NCBI GenBank assembly: GCA_009760855.2
Contig: WPIO01000063.1
Coordinates: 413,001-477,000 of the forward strand
Source of the DNA: Cristatella mucedo
Lineage: Eukaryota; Bryozoa; Phylactolaemata; Cristatellidae
Length of the DNA: 64,000 bases
Direction: 5' to 3'
Both the position numbers and the translations under genes were made by a program. The notes below the pieces were generated by a model. It searched no databases. It was not told the DNA's origin and saw nothing but the letters and a program-made list of their open reading frames with translations. How positions within the stretch are numbered: the stretch's first letter is position 1; each line of letters opens with the position of its first letter. This document shows positions 10,487-22,453 of the stretch, piece after piece.

Positions 10487-10492
10487 AATAAA
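10487..10492 (+). terminator. Polyadenylation signal, peptide gene A
   Basis: AATAAA, 29 bases after the TAA stop. In A the 3' UTR is shortened by about 47 bases relative to B and C and carries an N at 10469. The signal itself is conserved in all three copies. Confidence 0.6.
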
Positions 10493-11399
10493 CGCTATTC
10501 AAAAACATTATCAACCTTGCTTACAATGTTTACCATGCGGAGACAGTGCGACAACAGAATTCTAGCCTTTATGAAGTAAGCAGCTAATCTACTTTCCTTG
10601 TGCAATTATTTTGTATGGTGTCAAAATATTATTCTACGGGAGTTTCATTTCTAATCAGATATTTGGAGCGATTACATTTTCTACGAATACCAAATACTTG
10701 AGGAGCCACACAAAGTCTTTTCTAAGTCGGTGATAGTCGATGACTCATTTCAAGACTCATTTCGAAAGAATTTCTTTGAGTTTAAGTGGCTCCATTCTAC
10801 TGAAGCTCCTTAGTGCGAGCAACGGCATGCGGATATGAAACGAGTCTAGTAGCATTCCTACCTGGATATGCAGCATCTACCAGTGCTGGTGTACAATAAG
10901 GAATACAATATCAACTAATTCCGCCTCTCCTTTTCTCTCAGCTCCTTCATGCGTGTCATTTCGAACGTGCTCGTATAATACATTTGCAAGGCTAAATAAA
11001 CAACCGTGCCCTGAATATTATCCTAATGGCGTTTGGCTTTTGAAGCCGTTGTTGCTCTCGACAAAAAGTAACTACGTGAAGTGTGTTATTTCTTGGAAAC
11101 ATCATCCCTGTAAACGGTTCTTGTCTCTCAACTCACAACAAATTATTTCTTGCATGTTGAGAATTCGACAACCTCTGTTCAAATGTCCGATGACTATGCT
11201 TAGTCGGCGCAAGCTACGAGCCCAGATGAAATCTGCTTTCGTGCTTAGTATGCCCAGTCAAAAGTCGCAGACCTCGGATATGCGAAAGTGCGAAATTTTC
11301 ATTTAGCTTGAAGGGGTTCATTGTAATTTGGCGACACCTCTCAGCCAGGCTGGAATTTGAAAAGCAAAAAATACTCTCAATTCATTAAAATAACTACAG
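10493..11399. other. Downstream flank of peptide gene A
   Basis: The plus-strand frame 10953-11306 (117 codons) is open in all units. The few differences seen in unit C nearly all change the amino acid, and there is no domain, so I do not call it a gene. An inverted GGAGCCAC / GTGGCTCC pair lies near 10700-10795. Confidence 0.4.
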
Positions 11400-12400
11400 C
11401 AAATTTAAATTCATTTATACATCATCCTAAGAGACCCGAATCTCCATTCGGGCGCTTCAAATATCCCACAAGGCTAGAGCCAATCGTCCATCCCATACCT
11501 TCACCTTAAAAGTAGGAATGACTGATAAGTTTATAGAGGATCCACATAGAACGCGATATCTATCTAGGCAATTTACAGCATCAATTGCTATAACAATACA
11601 TTTGTATAACATCCTCAGAGAACTGAATTTTCTTCTAGGCACTTTGAAGACGCTGCGTGAAAAACGCTCGCAAATGTATGGTGGTAACGCTACCAAATGA
11701 ACGGTGGTAACATCCGCAAGCAGCAGGCATAGTGGAACCAGGTACACGCACAGGTCGAATAACAAACACCCACCAAATGCTGTAACAAAAGGGTATATTT
11801 TAAGCTTCTTTTGAAATGTCGTCATATCAGAGGACGCTGTGACGTGCGTCGGTAGTGAATTTCAAGCTTTGGCAGATAGGAACTAAAGGCACGGTGTCTA
11901 ACGGTTTTAAGGTACGTACGAGGTATGGCTAAACGATTCGATTCAGAACGTCGCATTGCACGATTCATCGCCTGGCGGGGGAGTAGTTCTGATATATAGG
12001 CCGGAGCCAGAGAATGAAGAGACCTAACAGTAGGTCACGGAACCTTGAAGTCGATGCGCTGCTTGATTGGGAGCAAGTGCAGGTCGGCGAAAAGTGGTGT
12101 GATGTGGACACTGCGACGCTAACGACAGACATGCCTAGCAGCAGAGTTGTGCACTAACCGTAAGCTTCTGATTGCACAGGCTGATAGACCAGCAAGCAGT
12201 GAGTTACAAAAGTCGCGATGAGACGTCATAAATACACGGGCCAATGTAGATCCCGTATCATTGTCTAAACAAGCCCACATTTTAGCAAATTTATGCAGCT
12301 GAAAGTAGGCAGACGTGACTGTGAAGCTGACGCGGTCATGTATTGAAAAGTCACTTTGGAACAGGACACCTAGATTACGTGTCAATTAAATGGGATATAT
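11400..12400 (-). mobile_element. LINE family 1 3' part (unit A)
   Basis: Two degraded terminal hairpins (plus about 11410-11460 and 11592-11650) are followed, reading the minus strand upstream, by a reverse transcriptase C-terminus. The minus-strand frame 12119-12385 has RNLGVLFQSDFSIHD, TSAYFQLHKFAKMW, FCNSLLAGLSACAIRSLRLV and HNSAARHVCR, typical of the CR1/L2 reverse transcriptase thumb region. It contains internal frameshifts and is not functional. Equivalent copies: B 23995-24995, C 36857-37647 (truncated), and the diverged 46784-47265. Confidence 0.75.
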
Positions 12401-12589
12401 ACTGGAGGAGCCGATGTTGGGCGTCGGGCTTTGCCATTTCTAAATAACACTTGGTTTGCCATTAACTAGTATGTTGTTTTTATCGTCGTTCAAATTAAGA
12501 AATTTTGCTGCCATCCACGTGCCGACGTCATCAATACTTAGCGCTAGGGTACATACAGAATTCGACGTGCACGGCGACTGAAAAGGAAA

Positions 12590-15500
12590 AACCCCACGGA
12601 TCTGTCAAATGCTGTAAAAGGTAGGTGCGTGTTGGATTTTCTTTTAAATATCACCAAGACTAGAATGTCGTGACTTCAGTCGGAAATGATTTCCAGGCTT
12701 TGGAAGGATACGAAGTAAAGTCGCGGTCTCCGAAGGATTTAAGATTCGTTAGAAGTATACCTCAACGGTTTATTTCAGAAAAGCTGGTAGCAAGATACCT
12801 AGCCTGCAGGGAGAGTAGTTTTAGTAGGTAGACCGGATCCAGAGAACGAAGAGACCTAACAGTAATGTCACGAAAACTTGAAGTCGACATGCTGATGACC
12901 GCGAGACAGTCCAGGTAAGCTAGAAGTGGCCTGATCTTAAGCAATGTTGCCTAGTTGAAACTAGGGAAACTTTACTGTGGAGCTGCTGTGGTTGTTTAGC
13001 TGAAGGTCACTTTGAAACAATCACCACAGAACCTCAGATTTCGTGCAGATGCAACAGGAGATATGCTGGAAGAGCAGATTTGAGCTTTGAATTATCCAAT
13101 TTCCGTCTCACACTTGATTCGTCCATTCCTAGGAAGGTAGTATCATCGTTATTTAATTGGGGAAGGTAGTTTTATCGTTATTAATTGGTGAAAGTTTGCT
13201 GCCGTCCACGGGCAGATGTCGATTACATGCAGGAAGGTTGTTGAGAGAGACTGTCGTGCCTCAGGGATGGGAGATATCGAAGCGAACGTACAACTGAGTT
13301 TGACCTGCATTGAACTGAAGGCCCCGATTGTGTTTGGCGATTACCTTGGCGAGAGGGAGAGTGTAAACTGTCAAGAAAAGCAGATCAAGCGCAGAAAGGA
13401 ATGTACGCATTACTGTAGTGGTTCCTCAAATAATCATTTTCAGTTCCCATCAATACTTAGGAGTTTCCATTTGACTGCAGTGCAGTCGTACCCAGGGCGA
13501 GATAGAAGGCGCTCGAGAAGGTCCTAATGATCAGTTGCATCAAACGCGCCCGAAAGATGGAGCAACACGAGAAGATAGACTGTACCTAAGTCTGCTTTTC
13601 TGAGAAGATCGTTACACACCCTAAGTAATGGTGACTTTGTTGAGTGATTAGCTCAGACCCCCGAAAACAACGTGCTTGCTAGGTCTTTTTTCAACACAAA
13701 GAGTTAGGCCGGTCTGTCTTAGCTCTTTCCAGTATCTTTGATGGAAACGCTTGAAGAGAGACGGGCGGAAGGTGCTTAGGTGTAATAGGTCTAGTATTGC
13801 TTTCTTGGTTAGTGGCCTAACCACAGATTTTTGAAAGAAGCAGGGACGTTATTCAGGTCAATGACATAGTTCTTATGTTCGTTAATCATTTCAGCAGTAG
13901 AACAATTCATCGGGCAGCAGGTGCAATCGGGGCAGGGTCAAAAGACCTAGTAGTCTTCTTTGATTGGAAGATGAATTTCAGGATGAATTCACTCGTGTCC
14001 TAATAGAACGTACTCATTGACGAGCTGCTCAGAATTGATGAACAGGAGTTTTGTGGGGTTGTTAGTGAGGGACAGGAGTCCGGAGGGAATGCTGCTACCT
14101 TAGGGATTGACTCTCGGATATCGTTTATTTTGTTAAGAAAACGAAGTAGAGAACCGACAAGCTAAGATCGCTCGGCCAGAAGCTAACCTTAAAGGGGCGG
14201 TTTATCGTAAACATAATCAGTTTTGGTGGCGAAATCAGCGATTCAACGTTTATTTATAGCAGCTGGAATGAGCTTACTTATGATTAATTGATACGATCTA
14301 AAGTAGTCTTCGAATGCATGTCAACGGACAAGTAGTCCAGATGTTTTTTTATGCTTTATTGTGCTTATTCTTTGTAGCCCTAGCTATTTTAACGTCGGTG
14401 GTAAACTACAAACCTTCTGGGAGAGGGCACACAGTGCGCTTAGTAGTACGTGCAAACTCGTCGATCGCGTCAACTAGTGTGGCGTTGTACCATTCTACCA
14501 ACGAGGTCCATTCGGAAGGGAGATGGCGCAGTGAAGGCGAAGACTGTATTCTCGTCGGGACAGCTTCGATGTGAAGAGTCTTCAGGTATTAGCGAACAGT
14601 ACGTGACTTCACATGCAGAGGAAGGCACACTGTAGACTGGCGGAGATCTGCATGTAATAAGATGAGCAGAATTTAGGAAAAGTACGCGACTTCAGGGTAC
14701 AGTTATAAATAACAAGTGGTCGAGTGTGTGACCTTGGATTTGAGTCAGGTCTCGAACACGAGCCTCAAGAGAAGGCGAAGCAGACAGTGCACAAAATTAG
14801 GCGTTTAAGCCAACAGATACGTCATCAAAATGAATTTTAAAATCAACTATGACGGGGAAAGATCGAGCACAGAATCGAAATGAAATGGGAGAATTGTGAT
14901 ATCAAGAAGTTTGCGATATCTGGGCGCCATAGATCAGTGCCACTGTTGACAGCTTGTTCTCGGATGAATGCCAAACAAGAGATTCGAAAGACTGCTTTGC
15001 AGTGACTTTAAATGGCTTAAGCTTGAGGGGTGAACATGCAACAACGGCAACTCCGCTGTAAGGCTTGATTGATCGAGAAGTGAGACAGAAGAAAATCCCT
15101 GCATTTGTTTTTGTCAGATATATTTGGGCTGTTAGTCGATTTCAGCCAGGTCTCGGTTAAGGCGAACACATGTAGGCCGTCAGTAGTTGTCATGTATTAT
15201 TTGGGATTTATTTCGCACTGAGGGAGAATTTCAGAGAAAAGCATTACGCTGGGCCTACGCGATCGTAGCAGGTCTGTGGACAACTAAATTAGAGTGATTA
15301 GCCGCCGCAGTTTCGCGAGATCTCGTAGGGCGGCTCGAACCGATGCTGTTCATAGCAAACATGTGCGGTTTCCAGCGAAGCCTGATTCGGACGCCAATGT
15401 GGATCAAGGGCGGCCGCCTTTTGTTAATCATCAATTCATGGACTCTAGCGCCAGCGATTGCATCTGGGAATGCATTTGAACTGCCATAGCTCAACAGTAA

Positions 15501-16150
15501 TATGCAGGCTCGATAATAACCAACAGGCTGATTACAAATTGTCGGCGAAAATAATGCCGCAGCCAGAGTGACTGGGTAGGTCGGGCCGCTTCGAGACTAG
15601 GCCCTAAGCAGTAAGCCGCTGGATAGCCATAGGCATGCAGTTTCCCTTTCGTTACGGTAAAACTGCGGTCGAATATTTTCTAAACTGGTTGCAGATGTAT
15701 CTGTTGTTTTAAGTGCTTTTTGCAAGAACTTGGATTCATGGAAGATGTTTCGAAACGGACAAGAAACTCTACTTGCTTCAGTTGTCGGGCAATGAGAATA
15801 CCCTGACCTTGGTCGGGGTAAACATTTAATCCCCTGAGCAGAACTACTGCGGCAATCGATCTCTCTAAAAAAAATTTCAGTCTGCCTTTTGAGCTATCCG
15901 TTCCTCGGAAACACTGCTGCTTAGGCTCTACACTGGTCTCTACAAACGTGATGATTAGGTGAGAGCTTATCAGCTGATACTCGAAGATCAATTAGCAACA
16001 CTTGATGGCCTTGATTACCATAACCTTAGACAACTCCATCCATACCTCTAGTTATTACTATTGCAGTTCTGAGGTGAGAGCCGTAAAGGCTCTTCTGTCG
16101 CTATACAAAAGAGGCTGTCCAATCAGCAAGTATTTCTCAAGGTAAAAAGG
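12590..16150 (-). mobile_element. LINE family 1, nearly full-length but decayed (unit A)
   Basis: Reading the minus strand from 16150 down, the 5' edge carries the GCGACAGAAGAGCC repeat. An endonuclease-type frame follows near 14930-15200 (best seen in B: FALTETWLKSTNSPNIS, then YSGVAVVA). Reverse transcriptase blocks come next (around 13200-13540: DLLERLLSR and an eroded GLQFNA-TQLYVRFD region where YADD should be; around 13000-13200: NLGV-FQSDL). A C-terminal block lies near 12600-12790. Many stops and frameshifts. The element is about 3.5 kb, a plausible full L2/CR1 length. Confidence 0.65.
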
Positions 16151-16169
16151 ATGCTACGTTCACCAGAGA

Positions 16170-17000
16170 TGTAGTGTAATAACAATAATAATAATGCATT
16201 TGATATAGCGCCCGCAAAGAACTCAATCTCTTTCTAGACACTTTACATTTGCTGCTGACGAAGCACGAACGAGTGTTTACTTGTAGCAAGTTTAATAAGC
16301 AAGAGGAGGAACATGGTTACTGGTGATGTGCACAGGGTCAGCATGCAAGTTTGGTTAGCGATAGCATGCACAGCATCAGCTCACACAAGCTGACCATGAA
16401 CGAATCACAGAGACCCACTAAATACTGGGATAAATAGATGCGTTTTTAGCTAAATGAGCTACATTTAAATGAGGACGTCAGCAGATTTCCGACAAAAGTC
16501 GGGAGTGAGTTCCTGGCAGTGGAAGCAATCAAACTAAAGGCACGGTCTCCAAAGGATTTGAGATTTGTACGAGGTGTGGGTAAACAGTTAGATTCCAAAA
16601 ATGGCTGTTACGATGCTTAGGCTACTGGGGGGGGGGAGGGGAGCAAATCAGAAAGATAGGCTGGAGCCAAAGAATGAACTGGGCCTTAAAGTGAGTGACA
16701 AAAGCTTAAAGTTGATGGGTTGCTAGACTGGGAGCCAGTGCAGGTCGGTGAGAGGCGGTGTGACGTGACAATTGGGATGCTCACGACAGACAAGCCTAGA
16801 CGCAGAGTTTTGCACCAGCTGTAAGCGCCTGAGTAACAGGTCGGTAAAGAGGAAATTCAGGAGGGGTGGGGAGTTATGCTCCCACCCCTATAGGAGTTAT
16901 GGCCGTCAAAGCACATTTATAGATATCTCTCGAATACTAATTGATAGACCGGCATGCAAATTTGCACAAACAAAAAGGGCAACATGATCTTTTGATGCGA
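16170..17000 (-). mobile_element. LINE family 1 3' end, third copy in unit A
   Basis: The plus strand shows an (AAT)n tail, TATAGCGCCCGCAAAGAACT and the distal hairpin arm (16180-16258). Reverse transcriptase C-terminal remnants follow at about 16430-16570 and 16680-17000. It lies head-to-tail behind the element at 12590-16150. A poly-G run near 16628 differs in length between A and B. Confidence 0.7.
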
Positions 17001-18563
17001 CCACAGTGCTACTTCAGACAACCTGTAAAAGTCGAGGAAAAACTTTCGGTTCGGTATATCCCTTTGATATAACCTAAACAATTCACCCCTATGTATTATA
17101 GGAATATGGCAAACCTCTAAAAAGATGCAGAACACTTTTGTCTACCCTCGGATAAATTTAAAACGTAAATTAAACATTTTGTGACGTTTACAATAAAGAA
17201 CATTAATCAGGAAAGAGTCGATCTCGTGACATGAAAGGACAGCAGCACTACATGCACTTGACATACAACCAAATTTTCGAAATAGAGGGGATGAAAAAGT
17301 CAACCAGAGCATATATTCTGAATTTCAAGTCGATGTGGCCATACATGACCAAGCTGTAGCATCTCAAAGGTGCAAAGCTTAAACGTTCACGAAGAACAGT
17401 CAAAGTTGCCAGCTTATAGTTCAACCAGCTGGCAGCACATAATTTAATGCCAAAAACCGCACAACCATCATAAATTGTTGCCAATACTGTCAACATATCT
17501 TTCTGGAAAATAATACATTTTACACAATCGCACAAGCACACATTTCAAGTTGATCGGATCACTACTATCGGCGATATGACATACGCATGGCAGCGAAGGT
17601 AGGCACGATAGCTCTCATACTGCCAGCAGTCAAACCACGCCGGTAGTCAAACCACCCGGGCGTCCGACCCGCGTTCGCAAATACAAATCTCAAGCTATAG
17701 ACGGCATTGATGAAAACTCAAAATCTCCTCAATTTCCCTTAAACAGAATTGAATTAACATTTGAAGACTGATTCCAAGTGAACGACTGGCTAGCTCCATC
17801 AAAGTCATCATGCAGACCGGCCGCCGGACAGCGTTGCCTCGTGGATTATGGTTGCAAGAAGAACCGGATCAACAGTCCCATTATTCAGTAGGCCCAGTGG
17901 TGGACTAGTTAGGGCAACCCTGGCAGCAGTAAATTCTTAATACATTATCCCTAATGACTGTCTACTAGCCGAACAGTGATCACTTCCGGTTTCTAAGCCG
18001 ATAAAAACATATCAATGTACATACGTTTATGCCAAGTAAATCAGGACTGGGCCTTGAAATGACTTGTACAGCCGGTTTCTATGGGCTAGACGGGAAGCAG
18101 TGGAGGGACTAAGCCCCGGCCGATAGGGTTTAAGCTTTGATGGTCTTTTTTTTTACCTCGTTCGGTTGGCACAGCAGAGAGCCAGCCGAGAAACAACACC
18201 AAAAGTTCATCATGCGACGCACGGAGCCGATGGAAGCACAGCTCCGTGCGTCCCACAGCTCAGCTTCCCTCTCGACTTTCCTTGATGCGAGGCTGTCTTT
18301 CCTGTCCCTGGGTTGACCCCGATGATTCATCTAACAGGAACATAACTGAGAGCCAGCCGACCCTGATGGTGAATCCACCATCTGTTCATCAGAGGGTTAC
18401 CGGCCTGTATCCATGCAACATCACAGGCATACCACAGCTGTGCACCAGCCCCTCTCAGCGATGCTCCTAACTGCTGTTCCCCAGAGGCTTATCAGGGGAG
18501 CCTGCACACAATCGAACTGTAACCGCCTAGAAGTTCGTCCCCCGGCTCCCTACCAGTGGGCGG
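17001..18563. other. Unidentified part of unit A
   Basis: The minus-strand frame 17248-17541 (97 codons) stays open in the diverged older copy at 52415-52693 (92 codons), but the proteins differ at about a quarter of positions and no family is recognised. A perfect 12-bp inverted repeat with a 13-base loop lies at 18216-18252. No gene is supported with confidence. Confidence 0.4.
18216..18252. repeat. Perfect hairpin, 12-bp arms (unit A)
   Basis: GACGCACGGAGC (18216-18227) and GCTCCGTGCGTC (18241-18252) are perfect reverse complements separated by 13 bases. The copy in unit B is at 30814-30850. Function unknown. Confidence 0.8.
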
Positions 18564-18921
18564 TGTAGTGCAGCTCTGCAGGACGGTTAAAACACAAGCG
18601 GCCACAACTGGGTGCCAAAAGCAACAGTTTATTGTGGGCCTGTTAGTAGTGGTTACACGCCGGCACAAGTCCTTTACGCGGCATGCACCGTACCGACGGA
18701 GTTAACTGAGTGAGAACTCCCAAAGCCAGACTACAATAAGCCACCACACTCCTGCGTCGCTAGTAGTGGTCCCGACCCCGAAGGCGGACTGCTACAGCAC
18801 CTCAAGATATGAGCAGCTAACTGAGTAGCCGACAAAACACAATCGCCCAGTCGACGTGGCACTTAGCTGTTCGTCGCCGTAGGTTCGACTCTCGTGCTCT
18901 CGAGGCGTAGTCTCGGACTAC
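18564..18921 (-). mobile_element. Internally deleted Gypsy-type LTR (unit A)
   Basis: The minus-strand 3' end reads GCTGCACTACA after an AATAAACTGTTG signal (plus 18625-18640), like an LTR R-U5 end. Compared with unit B (31162-31785, 624 bp, TGTTGTAG to CACTACA) this copy lacks about 266 bp, including a (CT)n tract. Confidence 0.5.
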
Positions 18922-18935
18922 AAATATTACAACGC

Positions 18936-19358
18936 TCAACCAGATCGTCTGTTTGAGGATGATACGGGGGATGTATGGAGCCGTTCAACAGAGAGAAGGC
19001 GGCACACGAGTTCCATCATTCGAGAAAGGAAATTAGCACTGCCATCTGAGAGGATTTGCTCGGGTGCGCCATGCCAGCATACAATATCCTCAACGAACAC
19101 GTGTGCACACGTGGAGGCCGTTTGGTCGGGAATAGCGGGAGCCTCTGGCCACTTGGTGAAACTGTCGCTCATCACTAACAGATAGCGGCCCCCTTCGCTA
19201 GAGACAGGCATCTGCATGATGTCCATGGCGACTCTCTGCCACGGTCGTTCTACGGGGATGCTTTGGAGGGGCACCCGAGCCCTCTCCTTTGGAGGCTTTC
19301 TAGTGTGGCATCCCCCGTTTTTTCTGACACTCATCGTTGCTGTAAAGTAGTAGTACAA
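18936..19358 (-). pseudogene. Ty3/Gypsy integrase core fragment (unit A)
   Basis: The minus-strand frame of 140 codons contains PLQSIPVERPWQRVAMDIM (first catalytic-core Asp region), LLVMSDSFTKWPEA and CWHGAPEQILSDGSANF (second Asp region), all typical of the rve integrase core of Ty3/Gypsy polyproteins. After a frameshift, another frame continues PPYHPQTDDLVERFN, the usual motif after the second Asp. The coding sequence then stops at the LTR, so the polyprotein C-terminus and the rest of pol and gag are missing. It is a dead fragment, duplicated at 31799-32221. Confidence 0.85.
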
Positions 19359-19419
19359 CTATCAATGTCGCACATGAACCTCAACGTAAACCAGGAGACA
19401 GTGACTGCGACGAACTTGA

Positions 19420-20726
19420 AGATAAGCCTACAGTAGGCGTGCATCATTGTAATACTTTCCTCATATCATGATTTTTTACTTAATTATGATGAAACTATGA
19501 GATTTCCCGGTACTACGGCAGGTGCCCTACCTGGGTCAGAGGGCACCCAGTGCCCTTGTTCAAAGCAAATTACTTCCGCGATTTGTTACTGGTATATGCT
19601 AGACCTCAATGTATGTGGATGCAATATGTTGATATTACAATCTTGAACCATAAATGCCATTGAATGATCTGCGAATTTATTTTTCACGGCAATGTTTAAT
19701 CTTTTTATAACCCCGATATCCTACTTGGACGATTGAGAACAAGGATCGTTCTAGCAGTCGAGATATGGAAGGGTGCTAGGCAGGGTTCACATCTTACTTG
19801 TCCGATCATCTCAATCCTTTTCTTGCGGGGTAAGGTCTCATCCACCAGACCTGTCACCTGTGAAGTACCACAAGGGTCTCTCTTTAGTCCTTTGCAATTC
19901 TACGTTTATACTCAACCACTGCAGAAAGGGATTCATGATTATGCTGTGCATACTCAGTTGTATATGTCATAATAACCATCGGAATCTGCGACGGCGACTG
20001 ATAAGCTGAATGCTTGCCTTGCAGACATTCAATCCTGAAAGTCGGTAATGTTCCTTAAACTACACAAGGATGAAAAAGAAACTGCTACTCACATAAAACC
20101 CCAACTGCCTGGCTAGATTAGAAGGCTTTGCGATTTTAATGGGGGGTGCTGTTGAGGCGCCGTCGCCGTTGGCTCGAAATTTAGGCGTCGTCTTCGAGCT
20201 AGCCACTCCTCACATCCCTATTTAAGATTAGGAACAGTCTTTCACGGTGGCTTGCAAAAAATTTAACTAGCTCATTCGACCGTGCTTATTTTGCAGCAAA
20301 TGTAAAATACTTAGGAAGAGGTTTAGTTCTCTGAGGGCGCTATATAACATGTGTTGTTATTATTATTGTTTCCGTCCCGGCTAGATTATTGAAATTCTCT
20401 TTTGGCTGGGCTACCGAAAAAATCCACTATGCCATTGCAGCTGGTGATGAACATGGATGCATGGTTAGTTTAAAAATCAAGAGATTTGACCATGTGTCTC
20501 TATTGCTGAAAGAGAGCTTGATTGGTTGCTGGCTTACGAACGGATGCAGTGCAAAGTTCTATCCGCTGACCCCGATGGCTCGGCTCGTCCTGGCTCCATC
20601 ATACCTAGCTGAACTGAAGCAACAGCTTCAGGCTCCTTCCGCCCATGCACTCAGATCCTGTACGGACAATGAATTAGCTGTTCCATTCCTCCTACTAAAT
20701 TCCTTTGGCGACTGAAGCCTTTAGTT
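19420..20726 (+). mobile_element. LINE family 2 reverse transcriptase, degraded (unit A)
   Basis: The plus-strand frame 19733-19972 contains CEVPQGSLFSPLQFYVYTQPL and HTQLYMS, the eroded VPQGSVLGP and YADDTQL blocks of a CR1/L2 reverse transcriptase. The frame 20389-20715 carries the C-terminal LAPSYLAELKQQL and CTDNELAVPFLLLNSFGD. A plus-strand family 1 hairpin with its tail interrupts it at 20285-20372. The element is cut at 20726 by the tandem-duplication junction. The uninterrupted continuation is at 37717-38040. Confidence 0.8.
20285..20372 (+). mobile_element. LINE family 1 3' hairpin nested in family 2 LINE
   Basis: CAGCAAATGTAAAATACTTA, TTCTCTGAGGGCGCTATATA and a TTATTATTATTG tail. 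The same insertion is present, inverted, at 57126-57200 and in B at 33148-33235, so it predates both duplications. Confidence 0.7.
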
Positions 20727-21568
20727 TGACTCGGTAGCCTGCGAGCATTGGGCGGAGGCCCTACGAGGCCTCAAACTGCCTACGAAACCGCAGGCTCTCG
20801 AGTAGTGGAGGAGCGGACAGTGACTCTCGGACGGCAACTCGGCAGCCCGGCAAAAATCCATGCATTGGCGATCTCTGCGGGGACATCCGTCTCATGCGAG
20901 CTACCGCCAGCGGATGGGTGGATTTTGGAACGAAAAATGACTCGACAGTGCACACAAATGCATGCATAGGATATAAGGACTGCCGAAGGAGTACAGAGGA
21001 GGGAGATGGCTAGATTTATCGCCGAAGGCAGCCTTCTAGTGTGCATAGACCGGACTCGGTTGGCAAGGGTTTCTGAATATAGCGCCCGGTGCTGGAGCCA
21101 GGAGACTAGTTGCTCGGTCAATCTACCCAGCCCAACGACAGGTCGTTCTGAGGGCTCTAACGATACCTTATAGAAAATTGCAATATCTTGCGATAGTCAA
21201 ATGCTAGAAGCATGTAGAACAAGAGTAACTAATCGTGCCTCTCGTAATTACTTTAATCACTCTAGCTTACTTCAACTGCTACCGTTTTATACTTTTCCCA
21301 TACATACAAATAACCCTCTAGGCTTTCAACGAACTTGGAAATGCATTGGCACGTTTAATAAATAACACCGTACAGTTACCTCTATCAGATGAAATCAAAA
21401 AGAGATCATGAATCAGATAGATAGAAACCTGTAGTGGTATAGACCTTGCCATCATCACCAGTCCTAAACTATGCAGTAAACGTCAGAAAACGAGCATTCC
21501 TAGAATGTGGCTAACCATCATGCTAGTGTGGCGGCCGTTCATAGCTAATGCCAGCATTTTCGAAGCTA

Positions 21569-21574
21569 TATAAA
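21569..21574 (+). promoter_or_regulatory. TATA box of peptide gene B
   Basis: TATAAA in the same context as in A, with the untranslated-exon donor GTGAGT at 21628. The promoter is intact although the coding sequence is broken. Confidence 0.55.
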
Positions 21575-22335
21575 CTACAACGGACTAGTTTCCTTTCACC
21601 AGCTAAACTGTTACGTCGTCACAAGCGGTGAGTAGTGACAATCGGCAAGGTTTTTCAAGCTGCCGAGTCGAGAATCCTTGTTGTGAACGTGAAGCCGTTC
21701 TGTGGGGTCACACTAGAGTCCAGCTTTTGCTACTGGGTTACAACTTCCAGATAGTAAGCGAGTGGGTTACTTAGATGGATTTTATAATCCTGACCGACCA
21801 AGCTGCCTTCTCGTTACAGGTTGCTAGTGCTTTCAGTTGCCTGTTACTTGTGTGTAGCTTATGTGAAGCTTCTTCTTCTGATCGCTGCACGCATGTTGGT
21901 TGTGTTGACGGTGTAAGAAAACAAAATCTCTCATTTGACATTAGGCTGATTCACCTGCCCGGCACTTATTTTAAAAACTTCAAAATATGCATAATACCTA
22001 AAAGAGATCCATTGAAAGTTCGCCCCTCTCTTTTGATAGATCATTCTAATCGGTAGATTCGTGTGTACGTAGATTTTGGCAGTTCGTGCAATGCGAATGC
22101 ACACTGAACGCTTACATACTTATCAGTACAGTTTAGTTTTCAAAGTGATATTCCAACACGTCACACTGGCGGCATAGCTTGCAAGTCTACGATTTTAACC
22201 GGGGAAATGTGCAATGCCAAAGAAATCTCCTCGTTGAGCAATTAAAACAGAAAGTAAAATAATCTATACATTAGGCAGGCAACCTTCTAATTGAATCAAT
22301 TTGCTTCTTTAGCTTTTGAAAAATGATCTTAACCT

Positions 22336-22427
22336 TCCCTTTACAGCAAATGTAAAGTGCGTAGAAGGAGATTGAGTTCTCCGAAGGCGCTTTATCGAGT
22401 GCATTATTACTATTATGATTATTAACA
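22336..22427 (+). mobile_element. LINE family 1 3' end upstream of peptide copy B
   Basis: Same plus-strand hairpin and tail as at 9789-9880. Confidence 0.75.
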
Positions 22428-22453
22428 AGCCGTTTTCCTATAATTTCAGAAAT

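Larger units (their letters stand above)
8180..20726. repeat. Tandem segmental duplication, unit A
   Basis: First copy of a directly repeated unit of about 12.5 kb. It begins at TGACTCGGTAG (8180), the left duplication edge. It runs through the peptide gene (9022-10492), a nest of minus-strand family 1 LINEs (11400-17000), an unidentified part, a Gypsy fragment (18564-19358), and a plus-strand family 2 LINE ending at GCCTTTAGT (20726). Relative to unit B it lacks about 266 bp of the LTR (near 18916) and about 47 bp just after the peptide stop codon, where the sequence carries an N at 10469. Confidence 0.95.

Noticed and set aside
10953-11306. 117-codon frame conserved in all three units
   Set aside because: Conservation is explained by the recent duplication. 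Most differences in unit C are amino-acid changing, and no domain or signal is visible.
13216-13527. 103-codon plus-strand frame present in A and B, with a shorter version at 48436-48663
   Set aside because: Antisense to LINE reverse transcriptase blocks (DLLERLLSR and the eroded YADD region) on the minus strand.
11400-17000. Possible CRISPR-like or satellite array, because of repeated motifs
   Set aside because: The repeated motifs are LINE 3' ends and nested LINE copies, not regularly spaced short repeats.
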